Of a stretch of 23,855 nucleotides of DNA, positions 17,193 through 23,855 are shown piece after piece. Source of the stretch: Waddliaceae bacterium (GTDB taxonomy: Bacteria; Chlamydiota; Chlamydiia; Chlamydiales; GCA-2709385); contig PAQS01000030.1 of assembly GCA_002709385.1 (NCBI GenBank), positions 1 through 23,855 on the forward strand. Direction: 5' to 3'. Made by a program: the position numbers and the translations under genes. The notes under the pieces are model-generated. The model did no database searches, had not been told where the DNA came from, and was given only the letters and a program-made list of their open reading frames with translations. Numbering within the stretch: the stretch's first letter is position 1; every line of letters begins with the position of its first letter.

Positions 17193-19457
17193 ATGGCTAA
17201 TTTCCGCTTATTTCAATTCTTCTGTTTTTTTCTTTTTTCTTTTCAAGCTATTACAGCTGAATCGATTCCGTATTTTATTCGCTTTCAGGGGCACCTCTCT
17301 CAGAAAAACCAAGAGCAGTTTGAGAGAGAATTGCAGTCTATTCCAGATAAGACAGAAACTCTTGTATTAGAAGTAAATTCTCATTCTGGGGATTTAACTT
17401 CTGTTTTAGAGATTGCGCGACAACTTTACGAGTTTCGGGTAAATCGTAATGTGAAGATCATTGTTTACATTGAAAATGAAGCGATTGGTCCTGCTGCTAT
17501 CTTTCCTTTTCTTGCTGATGAGCTCCATAGCTCAGTTTTCGCTAATTGGGGACTTATTGTTGTTGAAGGTGAAGACCTTAAACGTAATCTTCTTCGCAGT
17601 AAAGTGCGTAGTTTGATTGATCCCAAGCACCCTAAAGCCTCTTTGCTAAAAGTGTTAGCAGATGGGATGAGTGATGAGAAGGCGATCATTGTTGATCAAG
17701 GTCCTGAAAAAGGCTGGCAACTTATGGGGTCAGAAGATTTAGGCGATGCTTATGTACTGAGTGATGATGATGAAGCTTTGGTAATCGACCATAATCAAAT
17801 GCGTGAGCTCGGACTTCTTAGATCTCTTATGCCTATTGAACGGTTTCGTCAGCAATTTGAAATGCCGGATGATATTGCAGAAAACCTCAAACAACCTCTT
17901 AAAGACTTTAGAGAGCTTGTGGTTTCATCTAAGCAGTTACAAGATCGCTTGGCTGAGCATATTACATTTAGTGAAAAAGGCCCCAATTATGTTGGGCATA
18001 TTCGTATTGATGATCGTACCAGTGGTATTGATCAATCTACATGGATCTATGTTAAAGCTGCTCTAGAGTATTACAAAAAAACGAAGCCGGTGATGATTGT
18101 TCTTGAGTTGAATACTCCAGGTGGACAAGTCTATGCCGCGCAGCTTATCTCAGATGCATTAAAAGATATCGATACGATTCATGGAATACCAGTTGTTGCT
18201 TATGTCAATAATTGGGCCATTTCTGCGGGGGCAATGCTTGCGTATTCCTGTCGTTTTATCGCAGTAGTGAAAGATGCAAGTATGGGAGCTGCAGCGCCTG
18301 TCTTTGCAGGAGCTGGTGGAGAAATGACAATGGCCCCTGAGAAGGTTAACTCTGCCTTGCGTACAGACTTTGCAAATAGGGCTCGTTTTTTTGAGCGAAA
18401 TCCTTCTATTGCTGAGGCCATGGTGGATGATGATCTTATCCTGGTTCTTCGTCATGGAGAAGTTCTGGTATTGAATTCAGAAGAAGAAATTCGCACAAGT
18501 GGCTCAGACCCGGATCAGGTAATTACTCGGAAAGATAAGCTTCTTACCTTAAGCTCAGAACAAACCTTAGAGTACGGAGTTGCAGATTTACTGGTTGAGC
18601 CTGTAATGGTCGTTGTTCCCACTGAGTCAGAGTTAGCAGAAGGTAAGTGGCCAGCATCTAAAAGTCGTTTATTTCATCACCCTTTTTTCAAGAAAATTCC
18701 CAATTCGATTATGGATTCCTATCAAATGGATTGGAGAACCCGCTTTTTAGCTATTCTAGCTATGCCTGCTGTAGCTTCTTTTCTTTTTATGGGGATGATG
18801 GTTGGGTTTTATGTAGAGATGCAGACGCCTGGTATGGGCTTACCTGGAATGCTGGCGGTCATTTGCTTAGGCTTCATCGTTTTATCCAGTTTTGCCCTTG
18901 AAGCAATCCAATGGATTGAGTTGTTTTTTGTTTTAATGGGAGTCATTCTTATTTTACTAGAAGCCTTTGTTATCCCTGGTTTTGGCTTACCTGGAATTCT
19001 TGGGGTCACTTTTTTGGTAGGTGGACTTTTTGCTATCACTTTACCAGCAGTAGATTCTGTTAGTTACGAGTGGGATACAGGGACTTTAAATGCTGCGGGA
19101 GAAGTTTTTATGTCTCGCCTCGCCTGGCTTTGTGCTTCATTGGTGATGGGAGTGGGAATCATTGCTTTTCTAGGAGCTTATGTACTGCCAGGAGTAGGGC
19201 GTTTAAGCCGGCTTGTATCACTAGGAGAACAAAACCATGCAGATGGTTATGTATCCGGACTTGATCTAGCCAATATGCCACCTCTTGGCTCTATAGGAGA
19301 AGCGGCCTCACCCTTAAGACCAGCTGGAAAAGTTTTGATTGAAAATGAAGTATATGACGCAGTAAGTAATGGAAAGTTTTTAGAAAAAGGTGCGAAAATA
19401 CGCGTGGCTGAGCTAAGCGGTGTTCGTATGGTAGTTGAGGCTGTAAAAGAGGAATAA
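17193..19457 (+). CDS. NfeD-family membrane-bound ClpP-class serine protease (long form)
   Basis: A 754-aa protein with a signal peptide (MANFRLFQFFCFFLFSFQAITA), two successive ClpP/SDH-type domains, a block of about five membrane segments (about 515-670) and a C-terminal OB-fold NfeD domain (about 685-754). The second protease domain (about 266-450) has TPGG near 309, Ser344 in ISAGAM and Lys384 in EKVNSALRTDF. The 40-residue spacing matches the Ser97-Lys138 dyad of archaeal PH1510. The first domain (about 25-220) aligns with it, but the nucleophile position is Gly99 (EAIGPAAI), so it is probably inactive. The family cleaves hydrophobic membrane-protein segments such as stomatin tails. Together with floA downstream this suggests membrane-domain quality control. 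The start has only a weak AGGTA site. It is the first gene of the plus-strand operon. Confidence 0.88.
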   Translation: MANFRLFQFFCFFLFSFQAITAESIPYFIRFQGHLSQKNQEQFERELQSIPDKTETLVLEVNSHSGDLTSVLEIARQLYEFRVNRNVKIIVYIENEAIGPAAIFPFLADELHSSVFANWGLIVVEGEDLKRNLLRSKVRSLIDPKHPKASLLKVLADGMSDEKAIIVDQGPEKGWQLMGSEDLGDAYVLSDDDEALVIDHNQMRELGLLRSLMPIERFRQQFEMPDDIAENLKQPLKDFRELVVSSKQLQDRLAEHITFSEKGPNYVGHIRIDDRTSGIDQSTWIYVKAALEYYKKTKPVMIVLELNTPGGQVYAAQLISDALKDIDTIHGIPVVAYVNNWAISAGAMLAYSCRFIAVVKDASMGAAAPVFAGAGGEMTMAPEKVNSALRTDFANRARFFERNPSIAEAMVDDDLILVLRHGEVLVLNSEEEIRTSGSDPDQVITRKDKLLTLSSEQTLEYGVADLLVEPVMVVVPTESELAEGKWPASKSRLFHHPFFKKIPNSIMDSYQMDWRTRFLAILAMPAVASFLFMGMMVGFYVEMQTPGMGLPGMLAVICLGFIVLSSFALEAIQWIELFFVLMGVILILLEAFVIPGFGLPGILGVTFLVGGLFAITLPAVDSVSYEWDTGTLNAAGEVFMSRLAWLCASLVMGVGIIAFLGAYVLPGVGRLSRLVSLGEQNHADGYVSGLDLANMPPLGSIGEAASPLRPAGKVLIENEVYDAVSNGKFLEKGAKIRVAELSGVRMVVEAVKEE

Positions 19458-19458
19458 G

Positions 19459-19941
19459 ATGCTGGTACCTTCAATCATTTTAGCGATCGCTTGGCTTTTG
19501 ATATTCCTCGAGTTTTATTTACCCGGTGGATTTATGGGAGCAGCAGGAGCAGTACTTCTTGTAGCTTCCATTGTTTTTGCTGGAATGTCAGATGCCTCAA
19601 TTGTTACAATTTTTATTTTTATCCTTGTGGCAGTCATTGGGCTTATTGCGGTGATAAAGTTTGCCATGTATCGCATACAGAATGCTCCACCTAATACGAG
19701 TGTTTATTCTGAAGGCGATCAAAAGGGTTATGTAGCATCAGAGTTTGATCAAGAGCTACTTGGTAAGGAAGGAGTTGCTGATAGTGATTTGCGTCCTTCT
19801 GGTTTTATTCTTGTTAATGGACAAAGGAAGCAAGCAGTAAGCAAGGTGGGGTATATACCTAAAGGTACACCAATCAAAGTTTTGGGCGGAAGTGGAGCCC
19901 ATTTAATCGTTAAATCACAAACGAAGGCTGAATCAACATGA
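19459..19941 (+). CDS. NfeD-like membrane protein (short form)
   Basis: A 160-aa protein with two or three N-terminal membrane helices (about 3-25, 26-45, 48-70) and a C-terminal OB-fold (about 98-153, starting [16 protein letters not shown] and including PKGTPIKVL). It has no protease domain, matching the short NfeD form that accompanies flotillins and stomatins. It starts 1 nt after the long nfeD stop, with AGAGGA inside the upstream gene's end, and overlaps floA by 4 nt (ATGA). The OB-fold is thought to bind SPFH proteins or stabilise their assembly (family knowledge). Confidence 0.88.
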   Translation: MLVPSIILAIAWLLIFLEFYLPGGFMGAAGAVLLVASIVFAGMSDASIVTIFIFILVAVIGLIAVIKFAMYRIQNAPPNTSVYSEGDQKGYVASEFDQELLGKEGVADSDLRPSGFILVNGQRKQAVSKVGYIPKGTPIKVLGGSGAHLIVKSQTKAEST

Positions 19942-20966
19942 ATTTCACTCTTATAGCCGCGGAGTTTGGCATGGAGCTTTATTTTCTGATTGTCATTTTG
20001 GCAATTATTACTCTTGTTCTCTTAAGCATCATTGGAAAGTACGTCGCTTTATGGTTTCAAGCTTTCGTTTCAGGAACACCGATTTCTTTAGTAAATATCA
20101 TTGGTATGAGCTTAAGAAAGATTCCACCAGCAGTTGTGGTAAATGCTCGCATTAATGCTTACAAAGCTGGTCTTCAGCAGATTACAGTTAATGACTTGGA
20201 AACTCACTACTTGGCTGGTGGTCGGGTCTTAGATGTTGTAAAAGCGATGATTGCATCAGATAAAGCAAACATTGTTCTGAGTTGGCGCCAGGCTACAGCG
20301 ATTGACCTTGCGGGAAGAGATATTCTTGATGCGGTAAGAACCTCTGTAAACCCGAAAGTGATTGATTGTCCTAGTGGAACAGGTTCGATTTCGGCGGTGG
20401 CAAAAGATGGTATTCAGTTATTTTGTCGTGCTCGAGTTACTGTTCGAACAAATATTGCTCAATTGGTAGGGGGAGCGACAGAAGATACAATTATAGCACG
20501 TGTTGGTGAAGGGATTGTAACGGCTATTGGTTCTTCTCCTACCCACTTAGATGTGTTGGAATCACCACACTCTATTTCTTCATTAGTTTTGGAGAAAGGT
20601 TTGGATGCTCAAACAGCGTTTGAGATTTTATCGATTGATATTGCTGATATCACCGTAGGTGAAAATATTGGGGCGCGTTTGAAAGCTGATGAAGCGGAAT
20701 CAAGAAAGCGTATTGCGCAAGCTGAGGCAGAAAAGCGCCGTGCGATGGCGGTGGCTGAAGAGCAAGAGATGGTAGCGAAAATTAAAGATCGTCGCGCTCT
20801 TGTTGTAGAAGCTGAAGCTGAAGTCCCTCGTGCAATAGCCGTAGCTTTTCGAGAAGGGAAGTTAGGAATTATGGATTTTCAGCGTATTCGAAATGTAGAA
20901 GCTGATACAAGTATGCGTGCATCTATTGCTCAACCAGATCAACCCGATCAGAAAAAAGACCAGTAG
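19938..20966 (+). CDS. floA: Flotillin-like protein FloA
   Basis: A 342-aa SPFH-related flotillin-like protein (UPF0365, B. subtilis YqfA type), about the family's usual 330 aa. It has one hydrophobic hairpin or anchor at about residues 12-36, then the conserved block [20 protein letters not shown], an SPFH-like beta-rich domain, and a C-terminal helix rich in Ala/Glu/Arg (about 250-300). It ends with the family motif [18 protein letters not shown]. FloA assembles into membrane foci that organise proteins and tune membrane fluidity. The start overlaps the short nfeD stop by 4 nt, so the two are translationally coupled. The nfeD-nfeD-floA order matches the arrangement known from Firmicutes and Planctomycetes. 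Confidence 0.95.
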   Translation: MNFTLIAAEFGMELYFLIVILAIITLVLLSIIGKYVALWFQAFVSGTPISLVNIIGMSLRKIPPAVVVNARINAYKAGLQQITVNDLETHYLAGGRVLDVVKAMIASDKANIVLSWRQATAIDLAGRDILDAVRTSVNPKVIDCPSGTGSISAVAKDGIQLFCRARVTVRTNIAQLVGGATEDTIIARVGEGIVTAIGSSPTHLDVLESPHSISSLVLEKGLDAQTAFEILSIDIADITVGENIGARLKADEAESRKRIAQAEAEKRRAMAVAEEQEMVAKIKDRRALVVEAEAEVPRAIAVAFREGKLGIMDFQRIRNVEADTSMRASIAQPDQPDQKKDQ

Positions 20967-20975
20967 GAATTTTTT

Positions 20976-21566
20976 ATGACTATTGCTGAACTCATTGGTT
21001 TTCTTTTTACCATGATCATTCTGTTTATTACGTTTTTACGTAAGAAGCAGCAGGAAAAGTACTGGAAAGATCATCCAGAAGAGTATGCAAAAGAGAAGAA
21101 AGCACAAGAGCGTGCCATACGTGAGCTTCTTGGTGATATCGATTTTGATTACTTAGATGAAGATGAAAAAGAACTATTACCTACGGCTACGTCCAAGAAT
21201 TCAGCAGAAAAGAAGCCTCCTTTACCCAAGAAAGTGGATAAGGAGGCTAATGTAAAAAATGAAGTTCCAGCTCCTGTTGAACCACCAAGAAAAAAGCTTG
21301 ATAAAGACTTCGTTTTTCAAAATAGCATCGAAAATCGAAAGTTTGAGTCGAGCATTAGCTCAAGAAAAATGGTAAGTTCTTTTGATGGGTATACTGGAGA
21401 TCAGTTGTTGAGCCGGCATATGGCAGCACGAGAAAAACAAGAGGCGTATGATGAGAAGACTCATGATCGAAATAGTATCGTTCATGATCTTTTAGAAGAT
21501 CGGACGCAGAGAAAAAAATGGATTTTATATCACGAAATATTAGGACCACCCAAAGGACTGGAGTGA
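20976..21566 (+). CDS. Small membrane-anchored hypothetical protein
   Basis: A 196-aa protein I do not recognise by name. It has one N-terminal membrane helix (about residues 4-20, IAELIGFLFTMIILFITFL) followed by basic residues, so the remainder should be cytoplasmic. The middle (about 50-105) is acidic, then Lys/Pro-rich and probably disordered. The C-terminal ~45 residues are helical and end in a distinctive EILGPPKGLE. I recall similar EILGPP endings in small membrane proteins of other bacteria, but cannot verify this here. AGGA lies 8 nt before the ATG, and the gap to floA is 9 nt. Its position suggests a partner or adaptor of FloA/NfeD. Confidence 0.8.
   Translation: MTIAELIGFLFTMIILFITFLRKKQQEKYWKDHPEEYAKEKKAQERAIRELLGDIDFDYLDEDEKELLPTATSKNSAEKKPPLPKKVDKEANVKNEVPAPVEPPRKKLDKDFVFQNSIENRKFESSISSRKMVSSFDGYTGDQLLSRHMAAREKQEAYDEKTHDRNSIVHDLLEDRTQRKKWILYHEILGPPKGLE
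21553..21557 (+). promoter_or_regulatory. Ribosome binding site deciding the yggS start
   Basis: AAGGA lies 5 nt before the GTG at 21563. That GTG overlaps the preceding stop codon as GTGA. An upstream in-frame ATG at 21518 lies inside the preceding gene and would add 15 residues unlike the family N-terminus. Confidence 0.75.
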
Positions 21567-22237
21567 GCGAGATCGAATTACGTTATCAAAGGATTTTGAA
21601 AGAAGTAGAAAATGCGGCAAAGAATTCAGCCAGAGACCCTAGTGAAGTTACTGTTGTCGCTGTGAGTAAGAGGCAGCCTCTTGAAAAAATACATGAATTA
21701 TATAGGGTAGGTGGACGTGAATTTGGAGAAAACCGTTTACAAGAAGCTCTAGAAAAAATTGAACATTGTGACGAGTCGATTCATTGGCATTTGATTGGTT
21801 CTTTGCAACGTAAGAAAGTACCAAAGGTTATCGGCCGTTTTCACCTCATACATTCCGTAGATTCTTTTGAATTAGCAGAAAAAATTTCTGATTGTTCAGA
21901 GCAAAAAGAAACAAAAACCCCCATTCTTTTACAGGTAAACTGTTCTAGAGAAGAATCTAAACACGGTTTTTTAGCAGAGTCTTTTTTATCGGAATATGAA
22001 TCATTGCGAAATTTGCCAGGGATAGAGATTCGTGGTTTAATGACCATGGCTCCTTTTATCGATCAAGAAAAGATTGTGCGAGGGTGTTTTGCTGAGTTAC
22101 GTCAGTTAAGAGATAAAGTAGGTAAAGAAGAGTTGCCTGAATTGTCTATGGGAATGTCGGGAGACTTTCACTGGGCAATTGCTGAGGGCGCAACAATTGT
22201 ACGTGTAGGTACATCCATATTTGGAGAAAGAAGATGA
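21563..22237 (+). CDS. yggS: YggS-family pyridoxal-phosphate homeostasis protein
   Basis: A 224-aa cytosolic PLP-binding TIM-barrel protein (PLPBP/YggS/COG0325), which buffers free PLP and affects amino-acid metabolism but has no known catalytic activity. With the GTG start the PLP lysine in TVVAVSKRQP is Lys36, the same number as in E. coli YggS. Further family motifs are FGENRLQEA, WHLIGSLQRKKV, RGLMTMAP and LSMGMSGDFHWAI, ending in RVGTSIFGER. The length is typical. It overlaps the upstream gene by 4 nt (GTGA) and the downstream gene by 4 nt (ATGA). HemL is a PLP enzyme, but it belongs to another unit, so no direct link is implied. Confidence 0.95.
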   Translation: MSEIELRYQRILKEVENAAKNSARDPSEVTVVAVSKRQPLEKIHELYRVGGREFGENRLQEALEKIEHCDESIHWHLIGSLQRKKVPKVIGRFHLIHSVDSFELAEKISDCSEQKETKTPILLQVNCSREESKHGFLAESFLSEYESLRNLPGIEIRGLMTMAPFIDQEKIVRGCFAELRQLRDKVGKEELPELSMGMSGDFHWAIAEGATIVRVGTSIFGERR

Positions 22238-22881
22238 AGTGGTTTTGGAGTCTAGGAATTAGTGTGTTAACGCTTAGCTCTCTTTGTTTAAGCGCTCAAG
22301 AAGAAGTAGAGGCTTCAAAAAGTACGGAATCTGAGTCATCATCTCTTAGAGATATTTCTGCATATGATACCCGTTATGGCTTTTTGGGTGCGGGTATTGC
22401 AACGATGCGTGATGGCAAGTGGGTAGGGGGAGACAATTTTCTCAATCTAGGAAAAAGTATTCGAGTGGTAGTGGAATATATTCAGCCGAGTGACAGTTCT
22501 TTTCCATTAGATAGTGAAGATCTTCGTAAGCAAATGGAAGCGCGTTTGGTACAGGGGGGAATTAGTCCTTTTAGCAAAGAAGCAGATGCATTGCTCCCTT
22601 TTCTTCATGCACAAGTGTTGATTTTTCCTATTGAGAAAGCGTTTATTATTCAGAGTAATTTGCGTTTAATGGAAAAAGCGACTCTCTCTAGAGTTGAACT
22701 CCCTCAGCAAATTGTATGGCAAGTGCCTACGTGGGAGAAGAGGCGTTTTCTTTTAGTGTCTGAAAAAGAAGCAGAAGAAAGTTTGAAAAAAGCAATAATG
22801 GGTCATCTTGAGCTTTTCCTTAAACGTTACGAACATCACGAAGGAATTCGTAAGTTTATGGAAAGAGGAGAAGCTAAGTAG
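22234..22881 (+). CDS. Exported hypothetical protein, last gene of the operon
   Basis: A 215-aa protein I do not recognise. It has a clear Sec signal peptide (MKWFWSLGISVLTLSSLCLSA, likely cut before QEE). The cysteine near the end of the h-region does not fit a lipobox, so it is more likely periplasmic than a lipoprotein. The mature part begins with a Ser/Glu-rich segment, then a mixed alpha/beta domain (about 45-205) and a charged C-terminal helix. It overlaps yggS by 4 nt (ATGA), so it is co-translated. A role with the membrane proteins of this operon is a guess from position alone. Confidence 0.82.
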   Translation: MKWFWSLGISVLTLSSLCLSAQEEVEASKSTESESSSLRDISAYDTRYGFLGAGIATMRDGKWVGGDNFLNLGKSIRVVVEYIQPSDSSFPLDSEDLRKQMEARLVQGGISPFSKEADALLPFLHAQVLIFPIEKAFIIQSNLRLMEKATLSRVELPQQIVWQVPTWEKRRFLLVSEKEAEESLKKAIMGHLELFLKRYEHHEGIRKFMERGEAK

Positions 22882-22886
22882 TTTAT

Positions 22887-22902
22887 GTGAGAGTCTTCTC
22901 AC
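22887..22902 (+). terminator. Weak hairpin terminator after the nfeD-floA-yggS operon
   Basis: gtgaga-gtct-tctcac (6-bp stem, 4-nt loop) followed by tatttt, 6 nt after the last stop codon of the operon. The stem is short, so termination would be partial. Confidence 0.4.
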
Positions 22903-22914
22903 TATTTTGGTATG

Positions 22915-22944
22915 ATGTAGTCCGGAATAAATTCCGGGCTACAT
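22915..22944. repeat. REP-like hairpin (tagtccggaat/attccgggcta)
   Basis: atgtagtccggaat (22915-22928) and attccgggctacat (22931-22944) form a 14-bp palindromic stem with one G-U pair and almost no loop. There is no T run. The pattern resembles palindromic repeats of the 'tagcccggaat...attccgggcta' type found between genes in several PVC-group bacteria (from memory). Confidence 0.5.
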
Positions 22945-22972
22945 AGAGTTAAGTAGCTCCCACAACAATAAT

Positions 22973-22999
22973 GATGAATCCACAGCATATCATTTAAAC
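22973..22999 (+). repeat. 27-nt dispersed repeat, copy 2
   Basis: It matches 13959-13985 at 25 of 27 positions in the same orientation. Similarity stops after tttaaac, where copy 1 enters its long hairpin and this copy does not. This suggests a truncated element or an independent module. Confidence 0.65.
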
Positions 23000-23209
23000 C
23001 TCCAATGGCTAGCTAATCCTCTAAGAAATTCTTTATTTCCTCGAGATCTTTATGTTCATATAAATTTTTTTTGAGTCTAGGGATTGAACAACTCGTATCT
23101 GCTTCATTATTTTTGCAAGTATCTAATGAAGAAAAAACTAGTGTTGTTTTCTCCGATGATGATATAAGCTGTATGTTTTTAAAAATTAAACTGACAAGGT
23201 CTGAAAAAA

Positions 23210-23656
23210 ATGAGTTTTGCCTTTGGATTGATTCTTGGAACTCTTATTGCAAGAGATTCTAGTTATTCATATACCCCGAGAATTTGGAGGACTTGGTATA
23301 ATGATGATCTTTTTCGTAGTCGACTTGCGGAAATGAATAAAGGCTGGATAACGGAATGTCCTGCCACGTTTTATCAAGATGGAAAGAAAGTTCAAGTTGC
23401 AACAGATCTCACTCTGAGTGATGACCGATCTATTAGAAGAGCAGCTCCTGATGGACACCAATGGTATCAAGATTTTGTAGGTCATGCAGATAGTAGTCGT
23501 GGTCAATGTCCATCTCCACAACGTTGTGAAGAAGCTGTTGATAAATTTTTACGTTTAAAAAAAGAAGGCATTAAAACAGCGAAAATTAGTACTATTTTAG
23601 GACCAAAAGTAATTGTGCGTACTAGAGATGGAAGAAAGGAAGAAATTCCTCTGTAA
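23210..23656 (+). CDS. Orphan hypothetical protein
   Basis: A 148-aa ORF I do not recognise. It has a short hydrophobic N-terminus (SFAFGLILGTLIA) that may be a membrane anchor or a weak signal sequence. The rest is a basic domain with three cysteines (ITECPATF, GQCPSPQRCEE) and a possible C-terminal beta-hairpin (GPKVIVRTRDGRKEEIPL). The ATG has only a distant AAGG (10 nt). A stop codon five codons upstream rules out much extension. Surrounding repeats suggest accessory DNA, so the gene may be truncated at its 5' end. Confidence 0.5.
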   Translation: MSFAFGLILGTLIARDSSYSYTPRIWRTWYNDDLFRSRLAEMNKGWITECPATFYQDGKKVQVATDLTLSDDRSIRRAAPDGHQWYQDFVGHADSSRGQCPSPQRCEEAVDKFLRLKKEGIKTAKISTILGPKVIVRTRDGRKEEIPL

Positions 23657-23670
23657 TCTACTAAAGAATC

Positions 23671-23778
23671 TTACTTAAACCACCACATAGTCTCATCAAA
23701 CTCAGTGACTCTGTCTCGAGTTTCGACATTTTTACGCAGCAATTGCCCAGTATAGGACTTCGTAGATGATATTTTTCC
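23671..23778 (-). pseudogene. Possible remnant of a uvrA 3' end
   Basis: On the minus strand a 35-codon open frame with no start codon reads GKISSTKSYTGQLLRK and ends DETMWWFK before a TAA. The SYTGQ-L pattern resembles the extreme C-terminus of UvrA (SYTG-x-YL preceded by a short Lys/Ser-rich stretch; family knowledge). A stop codon inside the left arm of the adjacent inverted repeat cuts the frame off, and no upstream UvrA sequence follows. Short length makes this tentative. Confidence 0.25.
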
Positions 23779-23814
23779 TCACTTTATACCTTTCCAGGTC
23801 GTGAGGAAAAATAT
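23769..23814. repeat. Perfect 14-bp inverted repeat
   Basis: atatttttcctcac (23769-23782) and gtgaggaaaaatat (23801-23814) are perfect complements with an 18-nt spacer. Neither side is followed by a T run, so an intrinsic terminator is unlikely. It could be a protein-binding site or the scar of a small mobile element. Confidence 0.6.
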
Positions 23815-23855
23815 TCTCCCTTACAATCAGAGATTTAACATAAGAGAGTACATCA

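Larger units (their letters stand above)
22882..23209. other. Repeat-bearing intergenic stretch
   Basis: This 328-nt gap holds a small hairpin terminator, a REP-like hairpin and copy 2 of the 27-nt repeat. A 63-codon frame starting TTG at 23071 has no ribosome site and runs into the next gene in another frame. I regard it as spurious or a relic. No tRNA-like structure was seen. Confidence 0.5.

Noticed and set aside
21518-21562. Longer yggS start at an upstream ATG
   Set aside because: It would overlap the preceding gene by 49 nt and shift the PLP lysine from position 36 to 51. The GTG at 21563 has a Shine-Dalgarno and a GTGA overlap.
23071-23262. 63-codon ORF with TTG start
   Set aside because: There is no ribosome binding site, the composition is atypical, and it overlaps the better 148-aa ORF in another frame. 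It was treated as spurious or a relic.
23732-23854. Partial minus-strand frame reaching the window edge
   Set aside because: About 41 codons without recognisable motifs that run through the inverted repeat. It is an open frame by chance unless sequence beyond the window extends it.

Overview
The window (about 40% G+C by eye) looks like the chromosome of an obligate intracellular bacterium, most likely an environmental chlamydia (Simkania/Waddlia/Parachlamydia type). The support is indirect: two giant ankyrin-repeat proteins with bilobed hydrophobic segments and J-domain-type tails, a further large effector-like protein, the Omp85/TamB outer-membrane pair, C5-pathway hemL, and an nfeD-floA cluster. 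No rRNA or 16S-like marker is present, so the assignment is inference. I saw no tRNA, CRISPR array or intact IS element.

Left half (minus strand, 12349 down to 206): four co-directional genes. Two paralogous ankyrin proteins (1054 and 1138 aa) are followed by tamA (Omp85-family barrel with POTRA domains) and tamB (1201-aa inner-membrane-anchored AsmA/TamB-like protein). tamA and tamB are tightly coupled: the tamA stop codon overlaps the tamB Shine-Dalgarno. The upstream ankyrin protein ends in a recognisable J domain with an intact HPD triad. Its neighbour has the same layout but a shortened tail without HPD. Both carry hydrophobic pairs between the ankyrin part and the tail, as in inclusion-membrane (Inc) proteins.

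Centre: hemL (glutamate-1-semialdehyde aminomutase, plus strand) diverges from the ankyrin operon across a 180-nt region holding an 18-bp perfect palindrome and a good sigma70-type promoter. Between hemL and the next gene is a 230-nt cluster of repeat elements ending in a 23-bp-stem hairpin that probably terminates both converging genes. The converging minus-strand gene (978 aa) is a soluble, charged, coiled-coil-tailed protein with a CX5R phosphatase-like motif. It looks like a secreted effector.

Right half (plus strand, 17193-22881): a compact operon of nfeD (membrane ClpP-class serine protease with a duplicated, inactive first protease domain), a short nfeD, floA (flotillin-like), a small membrane-anchored protein, yggS (PLP homeostasis) and a small exported protein. 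Several junctions are 1-nt gaps or 4-nt stop/start overlaps. The NfeD/FloA part probably acts in membrane-domain organisation and membrane-protein quality control.

Right end (22882-23855): a repeat-rich stretch with REP-like hairpins, a second copy of a 27-nt repeat from the hemL region, an orphan 148-aa ORF, a possible uvrA 3' remnant and a perfect 14-bp inverted repeat. It looks like a decaying or rearranged accessory segment.
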